Source of the DNA: Rossellomorea marisflavi
Lineage (GTDB): Bacteria; Bacillota; Bacilli; Bacillales; Bacillaceae_B
Reading direction: 5' to 3'
Assembly: GCF_009806575.1 (NCBI RefSeq)
Contig: NZ_CP047095.1
Coordinates: 3,848,001-3,912,000 of the forward strand
DNA: 64,000 nt
In this document: positions 25,671 to 35,691 of the stretch, one piece after another
Layout of the letters: every line of letters starts with the position of its first letter
Position numbering within the stretch: the stretch's first letter is position 1
The notes under the pieces: generated by a model
What the model was told of the DNA's origin: nothing
Databases searched by the model: none
What the model saw: only the letters and a program-made list of their open reading frames with translations
Made by a program: the position numbers and the translations under genes

Positions 25671-28600
25671 TCACTTTTCCAGTTCGATTGTTTTTATTTC
25701 ATATGGGTGGAAGGTGAGGTCGATTGGACCTGAAGTGTATTCCGAAAGATACTCATCTTCCATGAGGTTCACTTCCCGCCATTTCCTCACGTCCATGTTG
25801 ATCCTGCAGGACGTGGTGGCTCCTTCCATTTCATGAAGGCGCACAATGAGCGTACCCCGCTCTTCCGCCTTCTTGACTGTATCGACGATGACGCCCGTTC
25901 CGCTGATGGAGAGGAGGGAATTTGTAAACTCCTCAGAGGCCGTTCCCTTCATAACCCTGATGGGGGCATTCAGGTAGGTGGCTTCCCTTTCTACATCATG
26001 CTTGGCCGTTTGTCCCGCAAATGGATACAGGGAGTAGACAAAATGATGGTGACCGATATCGGCCTTCGGATCCGGATAAACCGGACCTTTGAGAAGGGAG
26101 AGGGCCATGACATTGTCTTTGATCGAATAGCCGTATTTGCTGTCGTTCATGAGGCTGACGCCATAGAATGGTTCTGAAAGGGCCGCCCACTTGTGAGCGA
26201 CGGATTCGAAGCGTGCCACATCCCAGGACGTATTCCAGTGGGTCGGTCGTTTGACGTTCCCGAACTGGATATCATAGATGGCTTCCGTCGACCGTATCGC
26301 TACGGGGAATTCCACCTTGAGGAGCTGTTGACGGGCTTCCCAATCCACATCCGTTTCAAAATCGATCCGTTTGGAATGGGCATAACAATGGATCCGCTGA
26401 ATGATCTTCACCTGCGGGGCTTCCCACCTGAACTCGATGGTCGTCTGCAGGGGCCCATTATCAAGTATAGTACAGTCCTTCAGTAAATCAATAGACTTGG
26501 ATTTTTCCATATAATACAGATCAAGATCCCAGGCATCATGGGCCATCGGCTTATCTTCATAGAGTTTCAGGACATTCCCTGCACGTCCCGGCTCGATCAT
26601 TTCGCGCCCTTCCGCTTTATCGAATATGCTTGTGAATTGACCTTGTTCATTCCAGGATAATCGATAGAATGGCGTTTCCCATGATCGATGGGTAAGATCA
26701 ATTTCGCTCAAAGGAGATTCCTCTGAAGGACTTGCTCCCGTTGCGGTCAGCGTGCCATATGCAAATGCCTTCACATCCGGCACCAGTACAAGCGTGCCCC
26801 CTCCTGACAAGGGTTGGGTCCGTACCGGTTTCCCCTCGTGTTCATAGGAGTCGTGCTCACCCGGGACTGTCATCAGGACCGGTGCTGTGTATTGATGGGG
26901 ATGCATGAATGACCAGTTCTGCTTTTTGCTGATAATCTGTGATTCCAAGTCGGATACAACACCCTTTTGGATGATTCTCGCCTCATCATACTCAAGATGG
27001 GCGTCCTCATACACTTCGTTGATGGAGGAACCCGGGATGATGTCATGGAACTGATTGAGGAGGATTTTCTTCCACCCTTCTTCCAAGGCTTCCCCGGCAT
27101 ACCGCTCCCACCCGTTTAGCAAAGCATGCCAGGCAGCAAGGAACTCCGCTTCCCTGTAGGACAGTTCAAGCTGCCGATTCTGTTCTTTCATCCTGGCTTG
27201 GGATGTGTATGTTCCACGATGGTACTCGAGGTACAGCTCTCCGTCCCATGTGTGTACATACTGATCGGTTCCATCCACGGTCTCGTGAAGCTCATCAAAG
27301 AAATCCGAGGCACGCGTGGATTGAACATGAGGCATGCCCGGCACATCAGACAGCTTCCGCTTCATCTCGATCATCTCGCGGTTCACTCCGCCCCCACCGT
27401 CCCCATAGCCGTAAGCAAGGAGCAGATTCCGGTTCACATCCTTATCCCGGTATTTTTCCCAGATGCCCTTCACCGTCTCTCCAGTGACGAGCCCGTTGTA
27501 CGTATAGAACCAGGAGTCTGCAGGCCTGCCCGGTTCCGGGGTCGTGATGAAGTGGGTCAGGATCTCGGAACCGTCGATCCCCCGCCACCTGAACGTATCA
27601 TGAGGCATGCGGTTATACTGATTCCAGCTGATCTTGGTGGTCATGAAGGTATCAATCCCTGATTTTCGCAGAATCTGCGGGAGCGACCAGCTGTAGCCGA
27701 AGACATCCGGAAGCCATAGCGTGCGATTTCGTCGATCGAATTCCTTCTGGAAAAAGGCCTTTCCATAGAGGAGCTGCCGGACGAAGGATTCGCCCGACGG
27801 GATGTTGCAGTCGGCTTCCACCCACATGGAGCCTTCCACTTCCCATTGACCCTCTTCGACTTTTTTTTGGATGGCTGTGTAAAGCTCAGGCTCTTCCTCC
27901 TTCACCCATGCATACAGCTGCGGTTGACTCTGAATGTAGGTGTAATCCGGGTACAGCTCCATGAGGCGGAGAACGGTTGAGAATGTCCTTTTCGCCTTCT
28001 CCTTTGTATGTTTGGTGCGCCACAACCAGGCAAGGTCGATATGGGAATGACCAATCGCATGAACCGTCACTTCGGAGTGCTTCTGCCACTTGTTCTTTTC
28101 CGCTTCCAGGACAGCTGCTGCCTTCCTCACGCTTTCATAAAAAGACTCTCCCCGATCGGTCCAGTCAATTTCGTAAAATACCCTGTTCAGGAGGGCAATC
28201 AAGTTGGAGCGCACACCATCATGTTCGTCCAGCTCCTTGGCCGTTTCCAAAATGGCTTTGGATTTGAAATAGAATTCGTCGACCTCACCATCAAGGAAGC
28301 CCCACCACGCTTCTTTCAACCGGTAGTATTGCTCCGACGGGTTCCCACCGCCTTCAAGACCCGACCATAGCTGAATCGTCACATCGAATCGGCCTCCTTC
28401 AGGGAGGATCACTTCACGATGATTGGAATCTACCCCCTGAAACGGTCGTCCGTTCAGGTAAAGGAGTGACTCGAACCCGGAGTTGTTTCCCCCGCCGGTT
28501 CGCCCGAGGTCGAGATAAAGCACTGCTCTCCGCTCATCCTCGGGTACATGCAGAGTAGTGTGGAGCCACAAATACCGGTCCCGCCCGGACCACGTATCGT

Positions 28601-28757
28601 GTACATTCATTTCTCCCTCGAAATGGGTTGGAAGGAGATTCTCTTCTCCCTGCTTCGGTTCGTGGACGCTAAATGGGCCGAGCCCCCTGCAATCACGGTA
28701 ACGAAGTCGATCCAGTTCGTTCAGTCTATTTTCGATTTTTTGGATTGAGTAAAACAT
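25671..28757 (-). CDS. Alpha-mannosidase, GH38 (large, AMS1-like)
   Basis: Glycoside hydrolase family 38 enzyme of 1028 residues, close in design to the cytosolic/vacuolar AMS1 type. An N-terminal beta domain (about 1-220) precedes the catalytic barrel. The zinc site is GHSHIDLAWLW (His and Asp ligands) and the nucleophile Asp is in WLPDVFGYSWSLPQ; a third ligand region is ILTHFITTP. Beta-sandwich domains follow. There is no signal peptide, so it acts in the cytoplasm on imported alpha-mannosides. GGAGGG precedes the ATG. It is the last gene of the operon and one of two GH38 enzymes, so the pair likely differ in linkage preference. Confidence 0.92.
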   Translation of the reverse strand: MFYSIQKIENRLNELDRLRYRDCRGLGPFSVHEPKQGEENLLPTHFEGEMNVHDTWSGRDRYLWLHTTLHVPEDERRAVLYLDLGRTGGGNNSGFESLLYLNGRPFQGVDSNHREVILPEGGRFDVTIQLWSGLEGGGNPSEQYYRLKEAWWGFLDGEVDEFYFKSKAILETAKELDEHDGVRSNLIALLNRVFYEIDWTDRGESFYESVRKAAAVLEAEKNKWQKHSEVTVHAIGHSHIDLAWLWRTKHTKEKAKRTFSTVLRLMELYPDYTYIQSQPQLYAWVKEEEPELYTAIQKKVEEGQWEVEGSMWVEADCNIPSGESFVRQLLYGKAFFQKEFDRRNRTLWLPDVFGYSWSLPQILRKSGIDTFMTTKISWNQYNRMPHDTFRWRGIDGSEILTHFITTPEPGRPADSWFYTYNGLVTGETVKGIWEKYRDKDVNRNLLLAYGYGDGGGGVNREMIEMKRKLSDVPGMPHVQSTRASDFFDELHETVDGTDQYVHTWDGELYLEYHRGTYTSQARMKEQNRQLELSYREAEFLAAWHALLNGWERYAGEALEEGWKKILLNQFHDIIPGSSINEVYEDAHLEYDEARIIQKGVVSDLESQIISKKQNWSFMHPHQYTAPVLMTVPGEHDSYEHEGKPVRTQPLSGGGTLVLVPDVKAFAYGTLTATGASPSEESPLSEIDLTHRSWETPFYRLSWNEQGQFTSIFDKAEGREMIEPGRAGNVLKLYEDKPMAHDAWDLDLYYMEKSKSIDLLKDCTILDNGPLQTTIEFRWEAPQVKIIQRIHCYAHSKRIDFETDVDWEARQQLLKVEFPVAIRSTEAIYDIQFGNVKRPTHWNTSWDVARFESVAHKWAALSEPFYGVSLMNDSKYGYSIKDNVMALSLLKGPVYPDPKADIGHHHFVYSLYPFAGQTAKHDVEREATYLNAPIRVMKGTASEEFTNSLLSISGTGVIVDTVKKAEERGTLIVRLHEMEGATTSCRINMDVRKWREVNLMEDEYLSEYTSGPIDLTFHPYEIKTIELEK

Positions 28758-28769
28758 ACGGACCCTCCG

Positions 28770-30083
28770 TTATGAAGTGTGGTGTGATTGGGCAAGCGGG
28801 CTTTCCGGAACATGGATGCCCAACTCACTCAGGATGAATTCACTGAACATCGAGTTCGCCCATGCGAACCAATCGCGTGTGAATTCTTCCGGACGATCGG
28901 CATCAAATCCTTCATGCATGAAACCTGTTCCCCCGTGGGTGTTCTTGAACATATCCACGATTGCGTCCCGTTCTTTCCTGGTGATGGCTGTCATCCCCTG
29001 AACCGCCAGGCCGATATGCCAAATGTAGTGATCCGGGGTATGCGGGCTGCCGATTCCGGAAGCCTTTTTGCCTTCGTAATAGTAAGGGTTGTGACGGCTG
29101 AGGATGAAGTTTCGGGTATTCACGTACGTCTCATCTTCTGCGTCTGCATACCCCATATATGGAATTGCCATGAGGCTAGGTACGTTCGCGTCGTCCATCA
29201 GGTTGTATCGTCCTGCACCATCTGTTTCGAACGAGTAGATCTTCCCGAATTCCGGATGGTCCACTACGGCATGTGCTTCGATGCCATCGCGTATTTCACG
29301 ACCGAGTGCCGCCATCTTTTCACCCAGATCAGATTCTCCCATCGTAACGAGCATTTCCTTTGCATAGCCGAGGACAACGGCTGCGAACATATTGGCAGGC
29401 ACAAGATACCCGTATAGGCAGGCATCGTCACTCGGACGGAATCCGGACCACGTCATGCCTGTCGGTACGGAATAGCCGCCCTTTCCGTCGCGCAACAGCG
29501 TATCGGATACGCGGCAGTCATCACGTTGGAACCGGTAAGGGGAGTTTTCTTCATGGTCCTGCTCCACCCTCCATAGATCATGGATCACAGCAAGGACTTC
29601 CTTAAGCGTCTCATTCAGAACCGTCTCGTCTCCCGTCGCCTTCCAGTATAGATAAGTGAGCTGAATCGGATAGCAGAGGGAATCCACCTCGTACTTACGC
29701 TCCCAGATCCATGGTGTCATGTCGGTGTGATCCTGTTGATGCCCTTTATTGTCCGCTGTCCTGTTGAACGCATTGGCATAAGGGTCCATGAGGATGTACT
29801 TCCATTGTCGCTGGATGACTTCCTTCAGCATGGAGGCGATTTCCCTGTCCTCTTTGGCCAGGATCAAGTAAGGACGAACCTGTGCAGATGAGTCACGGAG
29901 CCACATGGCCGGGATATCACCTGTAATGACAAAGGTTCCCTCTTCATCCTTCTTCAAGGTGGTCTGGTACGTATTCAAAAAGCATTTTTCGAATAAAGTA
30001 TACACTTCGGGATCGTGCTCGTAGGCTTTCTTTACCTTCTCCAGTATGTGTTGAAATGAGGCTGGTATCACTTGTTCTGTCAT
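28770..30083 (-). CDS. Exo-alpha-1,6-mannosidase, GH125
   Basis: Glycoside hydrolase family 125 protein of 437 residues. Characterised members remove non-reducing alpha-1,6-linked mannose with inversion, for example from N-glycan cores. The family pattern is clear: GDIPAMWLRDSSAQVRPYL, AFNRTADNKGHQQDHTD, YEVDSLCYPIQL, YNLMDDANVPSLMAIPY and GGTGFMHEGFDADRPEEFTRDWFAWANS. The start is set at ATG 30083 (AAGGAG eight bases upstream) rather than a GTG at 30092. It sits 12 bases after one GH38 gene and 12 before another. Confidence 0.93.
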   Translation of the reverse strand: MTEQVIPASFQHILEKVKKAYEHDPEVYTLFEKCFLNTYQTTLKKDEEGTFVITGDIPAMWLRDSSAQVRPYLILAKEDREIASMLKEVIQRQWKYILMDPYANAFNRTADNKGHQQDHTDMTPWIWERKYEVDSLCYPIQLTYLYWKATGDETVLNETLKEVLAVIHDLWRVEQDHEENSPYRFQRDDCRVSDTLLRDGKGGYSVPTGMTWSGFRPSDDACLYGYLVPANMFAAVVLGYAKEMLVTMGESDLGEKMAALGREIRDGIEAHAVVDHPEFGKIYSFETDGAGRYNLMDDANVPSLMAIPYMGYADAEDETYVNTRNFILSRHNPYYYEGKKASGIGSPHTPDHYIWHIGLAVQGMTAITRKERDAIVDMFKNTHGGTGFMHEGFDADRPEEFTRDWFAWANSMFSEFILSELGIHVPESPLAQSHHTS

Positions 30084-30095
30084 CGTCTCCACTCC

Positions 30096-32771
30096 TTATT
30101 CTTCATCAATGATCATGGTGATGATCTCATACGGTCGAACGGCGCATGCCGCTTTTCCTGTACCGATCTGTTCCTTCTTTTCTTCAAGTATGGTAGAACG
30201 GTAGATCACGCTGCCCTCTACGGTCAACAACTGCTCCTCCGCTGTCGGATTGAACCAGCGGACGATGATCCCAGTTCCCTTCAGTGATGGTTTGATGGCC
30301 GTAAGCGTAAGGGACTCTCCTGTCCACTTGAAGGGGGCTTCACCTCTTGAGCCGTTCCCATCATTCCGCTCGACCTGGACCACGGTCGGATCGAGCGGAT
30401 AGCTGTACGCTCTGTTATACATGTTGGATTCAAGAACCGATCCTGCATGAGGAATGATCATGAAGGATGCCGATTGCTCCCCGATGCACTGTGCTTCCGG
30501 AGTATCGAACACACCCCAGTCACCCAGTTCCCCGACAGACCGCAATAAGGTGAGCTCCACGACGTTTCCTCCTGTGATCTCGTATTCATGGAGACCGATG
30601 CCTGCCACCGTGAGACCCTGAATCCCGTCATCAAGACTCGCGAATCGTTGCATATGGTGGTCGAATGTCGGATTCGCCCACTGCCTTTCCGGTTGATTGG
30701 GACGCTTGACAATTTCGAAGATGCTGTCCGCATAGTGATGGTCATTTCCCTTGCCGACCGGGAATCGGGCCCGTATACGGTGATCCCTTACCTGATTATC
30801 CATCTTCACATCCACCTTCAGCCCCTCTGCTCCTTTCAGGAGGGTGAGGGTCGTCGTGATCGTGAATTCCGTCAACTCTTCTGATCGCGTTGCAGTCCGC
30901 TCCGGGTGCCATACCAAGTTTTCACGTTCTTGCTGGAGATGTTCATGAGCGCTTTTCGGGATGATCATGGTTGTGCGGATCTCAACGATGGATTTGTATG
31001 GGGTATCCGTGACGACATCGATAGCAGACAGGGCATCTTCCGTCGTAAACCTGAGGCGATCTCCGGTTTCCTTGAACATGTATTCGTTCCCGATATCACC
31101 GCTATCCTCATAGACGCCGAGATTCGGATATTCATAGCCTGTGCGTTTATCCACAAGGCTATAGCTTCCATTCTCATGGATGGTCACCAGAAGGTTCCCG
31201 TTTTCAAGCTGACGCTTCTCCTCGTTCCACATCCCTTTTCCCACTATTCTTTCATCTGAAGGAATGAGGTGTACCACTTCATAGCCGAGAGCCGTCGTGA
31301 AGTCGATGGGGAACGTGATGCTGATCTCCCTGCCGTAGTAAGGACGCCTGAAGCCATCACGCGGCAGATCATATCCGAAGGAAACGCCATGGTCCTCTAC
31401 ATGGACCGGGATCAACGTCCCATCAGCGCGCTCCAATGCATATACCGGAAGCTCACGACCTTTTAATAACCCAGGGATCTCACGGAAATCCCTGTCGCTG
31501 AAGTAGATCTTATCCACCATCACCTTTTGGGTGATCACCCGGGATGATGCTTCCGTATGTAAAAGGATAAGGGGTACTGCCAACGGATCGGCATGCCCGG
31601 TATCAAGGCCTGACGCCATGTCGCGGAGCTGCTCATGGATAAAGCGCTGCGCTCCCTTCTCCACCTTCTCGAATCGCGTCACCATCTCCCTGTGGACTTC
31701 ATCGACACTGCACCCGCAGATGCTATCGTGTGGATGATTCTCCATGAGGAGCTTCCAGTAGTATTCTGAGAAATCCCGATGCAGATCCCGATCCCCCACA
31801 AGAACACCAAGGGGTTCAAGCACTTTCTCCAGCAGCAGCTGGCAGCGGTCGTTCGCCTGCTTCAAATAGATGCGCGCTGAAGCCGTGTTCACAAGCGTTG
31901 ACCAACCATCGGTCTTTTGATTCCTCAGCTCCCCACGGATCGTTTGCAGATCATCGGGCAGCTCGTTTTTCACGTCGTCTATGTATGCTTTGAAGCTCGA
32001 ATGCTTAAACGTCACATCCGGCATGAGTTCGTTGGCGACTTCAATGGCCGTCGTAATGTCTGCCTGCAAGGGTTGATGATCGCATCCGTTCATATACAGG
32101 AGCTGGGAAGTCGAGGCAAACCGCTCCGACTCCGCGAGCTTCTTCTCCCAATAGACCCTCGCCTCTTCACGGTCTGAAGGAACTTCATTTCCATTCGAGT
32201 ACCAGTTGGCAAACAGGATCCCGAGCACCTGCGATCCGTCCGGTGCTTCCCAAACCATCTCGGAATAAGGCGACGAGAACTCATCATGGTGCACCTGGTT
32301 ATTAAAGCCCGTCGGGGTCACGCCCCTTCCGAAGGCGGCTGTATCAATATTGGCCTGCTTAAGGAGCTGGGGTGCCTGACCGTAGACGCCGAACGTATCA
32401 GGGTAGTAGCCGAGATACCCGTCCTGCCCCCACTCTGCCGTGTCCTTCATCCCATACAGGAGATTGCGGACATTGGCCTCCGAGCTTGTAAGAAAGGCAT
32501 CCTGCAGAATGTACCACGGTCCGACGATGAGCCTGCCCTCCCGGATATACGCCTTCACTTCCGCCTCCCTTTCCGGCCGGACGCCAAGGTAGTCATCTAC
32601 CATGATGGTCTGCCCATCAAGGTGGAAACTATGAAAATCAGGATCTTCCTTTAATTTCGCGAGAAGATCATCGAACAGTTTGACCAGATAATATTTATGT
32701 TCTTCCAAGGACATGTACCATTCCCGGTCCCAGTGGGAATGAGAGATGATATGCGCTGTCTTTTTCCCCAT
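30096..32771 (-). CDS. Alpha-mannosidase, GH38 (MngB/streptococcal type)
   Basis: Second GH38 enzyme, 891 residues, of the bacterial MngB-like type. The zinc motif HSHWDREWYM is at the very N-terminus. The nucleophile Asp is in GYYPDTFGVYGQ, and MNGCDHQP and NHPHDSICGCS are family-typical. There is no signal peptide. It starts at an ATG overlapping the stop of the DUF624 gene (TGATG). Relatives in streptococci act on alpha-1,3-linked mannose in N-glycans, so together with GH125 this enzyme would strip branched mannans to monosaccharide. Confidence 0.93.
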   Translation of the reverse strand: MGKKTAHIISHSHWDREWYMSLEEHKYYLVKLFDDLLAKLKEDPDFHSFHLDGQTIMVDDYLGVRPEREAEVKAYIREGRLIVGPWYILQDAFLTSSEANVRNLLYGMKDTAEWGQDGYLGYYPDTFGVYGQAPQLLKQANIDTAAFGRGVTPTGFNNQVHHDEFSSPYSEMVWEAPDGSQVLGILFANWYSNGNEVPSDREEARVYWEKKLAESERFASTSQLLYMNGCDHQPLQADITTAIEVANELMPDVTFKHSSFKAYIDDVKNELPDDLQTIRGELRNQKTDGWSTLVNTASARIYLKQANDRCQLLLEKVLEPLGVLVGDRDLHRDFSEYYWKLLMENHPHDSICGCSVDEVHREMVTRFEKVEKGAQRFIHEQLRDMASGLDTGHADPLAVPLILLHTEASSRVITQKVMVDKIYFSDRDFREIPGLLKGRELPVYALERADGTLIPVHVEDHGVSFGYDLPRDGFRRPYYGREISITFPIDFTTALGYEVVHLIPSDERIVGKGMWNEEKRQLENGNLLVTIHENGSYSLVDKRTGYEYPNLGVYEDSGDIGNEYMFKETGDRLRFTTEDALSAIDVVTDTPYKSIVEIRTTMIIPKSAHEHLQQERENLVWHPERTATRSEELTEFTITTTLTLLKGAEGLKVDVKMDNQVRDHRIRARFPVGKGNDHHYADSIFEIVKRPNQPERQWANPTFDHHMQRFASLDDGIQGLTVAGIGLHEYEITGGNVVELTLLRSVGELGDWGVFDTPEAQCIGEQSASFMIIPHAGSVLESNMYNRAYSYPLDPTVVQVERNDGNGSRGEAPFKWTGESLTLTAIKPSLKGTGIIVRWFNPTAEEQLLTVEGSVIYRSTILEEKKEQIGTGKAACAVRPYEIITMIIDEE

Positions 32772-33394
32772 CAAGCTTTTCCTCCTGTCGCTGCAAATTG
32801 GTTATAGCGGTTCATGGATACCTTCATGATCCAGTAGGCCGGCATGACGCCCAAGGCAAATGGAATCAACCCAGGCATCTGATAGATGAGATAGCCTACC
32901 ATCGTGAGGCCGATCGTGATGACCAGGTTCTGCTTGAAGCTGATCAGGGTGAGGATGAATGGCTGGATCAAATAATGTTTGAGCGATTGCTCAAAATGGA
33001 CGTAATACGGGAAAACATATAAAAATGAAAAAACATATAGGATTGAGAGGAATAGGATGATTGCCGTGCTGAACAACACGACGATTCCTTTCAGTTGGGT
33101 AACGAGATATAGATCCAGGGCAAGGAAAACACCGATTGATGTATAAATCCATCCGATTGCATTCGTCTTCCAGAAATGCGCCTTGTAGTAGCGATGATAG
33201 CCATCGTAGATCGGCTCTTCGAGACCGCCCTTCAGCCATCTCCGTGTGGTGGCGAATAGGGCCGTTGTGGCAGGAAAGAAGCCCAGAACGACTCCACCAA
33301 GAAGGATATGCATGAACCAGATCACATTGAGCTGCATCGTCTTCCAGATCCAGAGGCTCGCTTCTGTGAACAGACTTCCCAAGCGATTAAACAT
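32771..33394 (-). CDS. DUF624 (YesL-like) membrane protein
   Basis: Integral membrane protein of 207 residues with about five helices, DUF624/YesL family. Such proteins accompany Lpl/Yes-type sugar ABC systems and their glycosidases in Bacilli, and their role is not known. The ATG at 33394 is preferred over one at 33400 because AAAGGAAG is then correctly spaced. It overlaps the ROK kinase gene by 8 bases, which shows tight translational coupling. Confidence 0.85.
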   Translation of the reverse strand: MFNRLGSLFTEASLWIWKTMQLNVIWFMHILLGGVVLGFFPATTALFATTRRWLKGGLEEPIYDGYHRYYKAHFWKTNAIGWIYTSIGVFLALDLYLVTQLKGIVVLFSTAIILFLSILYVFSFLYVFPYYVHFEQSLKHYLIQPFILTLISFKQNLVITIGLTMVGYLIYQMPGLIPFALGVMPAYWIMKVSMNRYNQFAATGGKA

Positions 33395-34280
33395 GTACAT
33401 CTTCCTTTCCGTATGTCTTCCTCCACACATAGGCTGCCCCTATGAGCTGAGCCTGGTCCAAATGGGTACAGACTTCCACAGTCGGCTTCACCTTTGCAAT
33501 CGGCTTGGCCGTCATGACATGATCAAGCTCAGTCTGCAACCGCTGAAGGAAGCTCGGCTGTCTCGTAATGCCTCCGCCCACGAGGATTTTCTCGGGATCA
33601 AGCATATATTGAAGATTGAATATCCCGACAGCCATCGTATGGAAGAACTGATTGAGGGATTTCTCTGCTGCTGCATGACCCTTTTCAGCCTCTTCGAACA
33701 CACGCGAGCCGGTCCATGCGGCTCCATGTGGGGGCTCATCCTTCAGACGCTTCGTCAGGGCAAATGATGATCCACGTTCACTCCACGTTTCATGGCCTTC
33801 CATCAGGGAATAACCGAATTCTCCACCATGGAGATTCGCTCCCTTATGCAGCCGACCGTTGATGACGATCCCTCCGCCGATCCCTGTGCCACACACGATG
33901 CAGGCAAATGTATCACAACCGGCACCAGCCCCGCTCCACTGCTCTGCAAGGGCCGCACAATTGGCGTCATTCTCCATTGTGACCGGCAACCCGTATCGTT
34001 CGTGGAATAAAGCACGCAGATTCACGACATGGATGAAATTCACCGCACTATGCCCGAGGACAAAACCGGCATCCGTTACGCTGCCTGGAGAACTGATGGC
34101 GATCCCCTCTATATGGTGGTCCCTCTGCCATCTTCCCAGAACCTGATCGACATGAACGCTGAATTCCTCTACACTGACAGGCGTCGGGACCTCCTCTTTC
34201 AGAACAATGTCAGCATGACTGGTGACCAGGGCGAATTTCGTGAACGTCCCACCGATATCAATGGCGAATAGATGTTTCAT
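33387..34280 (-). CDS. ROK-family sugar kinase
   Basis: Sugar kinase of 297 residues. The phosphate-binding motif is AIDIGGTFTKFAL; the substrate and catalytic region is TMENDANCAALAEQ and GTGIGGGIVINGRLHKG; GEFGYSLMEG follows. The CxCGxxGC zinc site of many ROK kinases is absent, as in the short ROK subgroup. The start is set at ATG 34280; the longer frame upstream reads through the GH1 gene and is not credible. It overlaps the GH1 gene by 23 bases. In this operon it most likely phosphorylates mannose released in the cytoplasm, feeding ManA. Confidence 0.88.
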   Translation of the reverse strand: MKHLFAIDIGGTFTKFALVTSHADIVLKEEVPTPVSVEEFSVHVDQVLGRWQRDHHIEGIAISSPGSVTDAGFVLGHSAVNFIHVVNLRALFHERYGLPVTMENDANCAALAEQWSGAGAGCDTFACIVCGTGIGGGIVINGRLHKGANLHGGEFGYSLMEGHETWSERGSSFALTKRLKDEPPHGAAWTGSRVFEEAEKGHAAAEKSLNQFFHTMAVGIFNLQYMLDPEKILVGGGITRQPSFLQRLQTELDHVMTAKPIAKVKPTVEVCTHLDQAQLIGAAYVWRKTYGKEDVHV

Positions 34281-35658
34281 CACATGCCGCCTCTCCCGGT
34301 AATCGATTCGATTCCGCCAGTTTCCTGAACCAGTCAGCACTCTTCTTTTTCCTGCGTTCGCCACTATCAAGATCGAACTCAACAAGACCGTAGCGGTTTT
34401 TGTATTCATTGAGCCATGACCAGTTATCGATATAGGTCCATACATGGAATCCATAGCAATTGGAGCCTTCACCAATTCCCTTATGGAGCCATTTCAGGTG
34501 CTCTTCAAAAAACTCGATCCGGTACTCATCCTGTATGGATCCCGCCTCGTCCCTGAAACGGCCTTCCCCCTCGACACCCATGCCGTTCTCAGCGATAAAC
34601 CAAGGGATATTCCCGTATTCATCACGGATCTGAATGGCGATGTCATAGATCCCCTTCTCATAGATCTCCCATCCCCGGTGCGGATTCATCTTTCTATCAG
34701 GCCACTCGTAATGGAGGAAGGAACGATCCAAGACATGTTCAGCCCCCTCATCCCCTGCCTTCACCCTTCTCGGCTGATAATAATTGACCCCGAGGAAATC
34801 CACCGGGTTGTCTTTGATCAACTTCAGGTCATCGGGGTACATGTTGACATTGATGCTTTCATTCCGTATAAACTCACATAAGACATGTGGGTATTCACCC
34901 TTGACGACTGGGTCAAGAAAACTCTTATTGAATAGGGCGTCTGCTAGTTCTGCCGCCTTCACATCATCCACATTCTCTGATCTCGGATAACTCGGCGTCA
35001 GATTCAGTACGATGCCGATCCTTCCCCGATGCTCATTCTTCCGGAAAGCCTGTACTGCCTTGACATGGGCAAGCAAGGTGTGGAACCCAGCCTGACAGGC
35101 TCTCCTGATGTTGAACACACCAGGTAGATGCTTATCATTCAAGTAGCCCATCTCTACAGGGACAATCGGTTCATTGAAGGTCACCCAGTCCTCTACAAGA
35201 TCCCCAAAACATTTAAAAGCCGTTTCCGCATATAAGGCGAAAGCTTCCGCTGACTCCCTGATATCCCATCCACCTTTCTCATAAAGCCAATACGGCATGT
35301 CAAAATGAAAAAGATTCACCACGGGGCGGATGCCCTGGTCAAGCATTCTGGTGAACACATCACGGTAAAACTCCACTGCTTCGTCATTCAACGTGTGACC
35401 GTCGGGCATCAGCCTCGTCCATGAAATCGATGTACGATAGGAATTGAACCCGAGCTCTTTCATCAGTGAAATATCTTTTTTATAATTGGCATAAAAACCT
35501 GTTGTCTCCTCAGGCCCAATCCTTTGATAAAAGACGTGTGGCTCTTTCTGGAACCAATGATCCCAAACGCTCGGAGACTTCCCCCCTAGGCTTGAAGCCC
35601 CTTCCATCTGAGGCGCCGATGAAGCCGCTCCCCACATAAAACCTTTCGGGAATTCCAT
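34258..35658 (-). CDS. Beta-glycosidase, GH1
   Basis: Glycoside hydrolase family 1 enzyme of 466 residues, cytoplasmic. The acid/base Glu is in WVTFNEP and the nucleophile Glu in WFIAENGMG. The usual glucosidase DNFEW segment near the C-terminus is replaced by DNWSWLNEYKNRYG, which resembles phospho-galactosidases of the LacG type (Ser and Tyr kept, Lys shifted one position). No PTS permease is in this operon. A beta-mannosidase acting on the Man-beta-GlcNAc core is an attractive but unproven alternative. The start is at ATG 35658 behind AAAGGGGGG. It is the first gene of the operon, downstream of a cre site. Confidence 0.88.
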   Translation of the reverse strand: MEFPKGFMWGAASSAPQMEGASSLGGKSPSVWDHWFQKEPHVFYQRIGPEETTGFYANYKKDISLMKELGFNSYRTSISWTRLMPDGHTLNDEAVEFYRDVFTRMLDQGIRPVVNLFHFDMPYWLYEKGGWDIRESAEAFALYAETAFKCFGDLVEDWVTFNEPIVPVEMGYLNDKHLPGVFNIRRACQAGFHTLLAHVKAVQAFRKNEHRGRIGIVLNLTPSYPRSENVDDVKAAELADALFNKSFLDPVVKGEYPHVLCEFIRNESINVNMYPDDLKLIKDNPVDFLGVNYYQPRRVKAGDEGAEHVLDRSFLHYEWPDRKMNPHRGWEIYEKGIYDIAIQIRDEYGNIPWFIAENGMGVEGEGRFRDEAGSIQDEYRIEFFEEHLKWLHKGIGEGSNCYGFHVWTYIDNWSWLNEYKNRYGLVEFDLDSGERRKKKSADWFRKLAESNRLPGEAACDETSIRH

Positions 35659-35675
35659 TATCCCCACCCCCCTTT

Positions 35676-35691
35676 TAGAAATCGCTTACAT
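35676..35691 (-). promoter_or_regulatory. cre site (CcpA) of the glycosidase operon
   Basis: Minus strand ATGTAAGCGATTTCTA matches the cre pattern WTGNAANCGNWNNCWW at every position. It lies about 20 bases before the GH1 start, downstream of the likely promoter, so CcpA would repress the operon on glucose. Confidence 0.8.
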
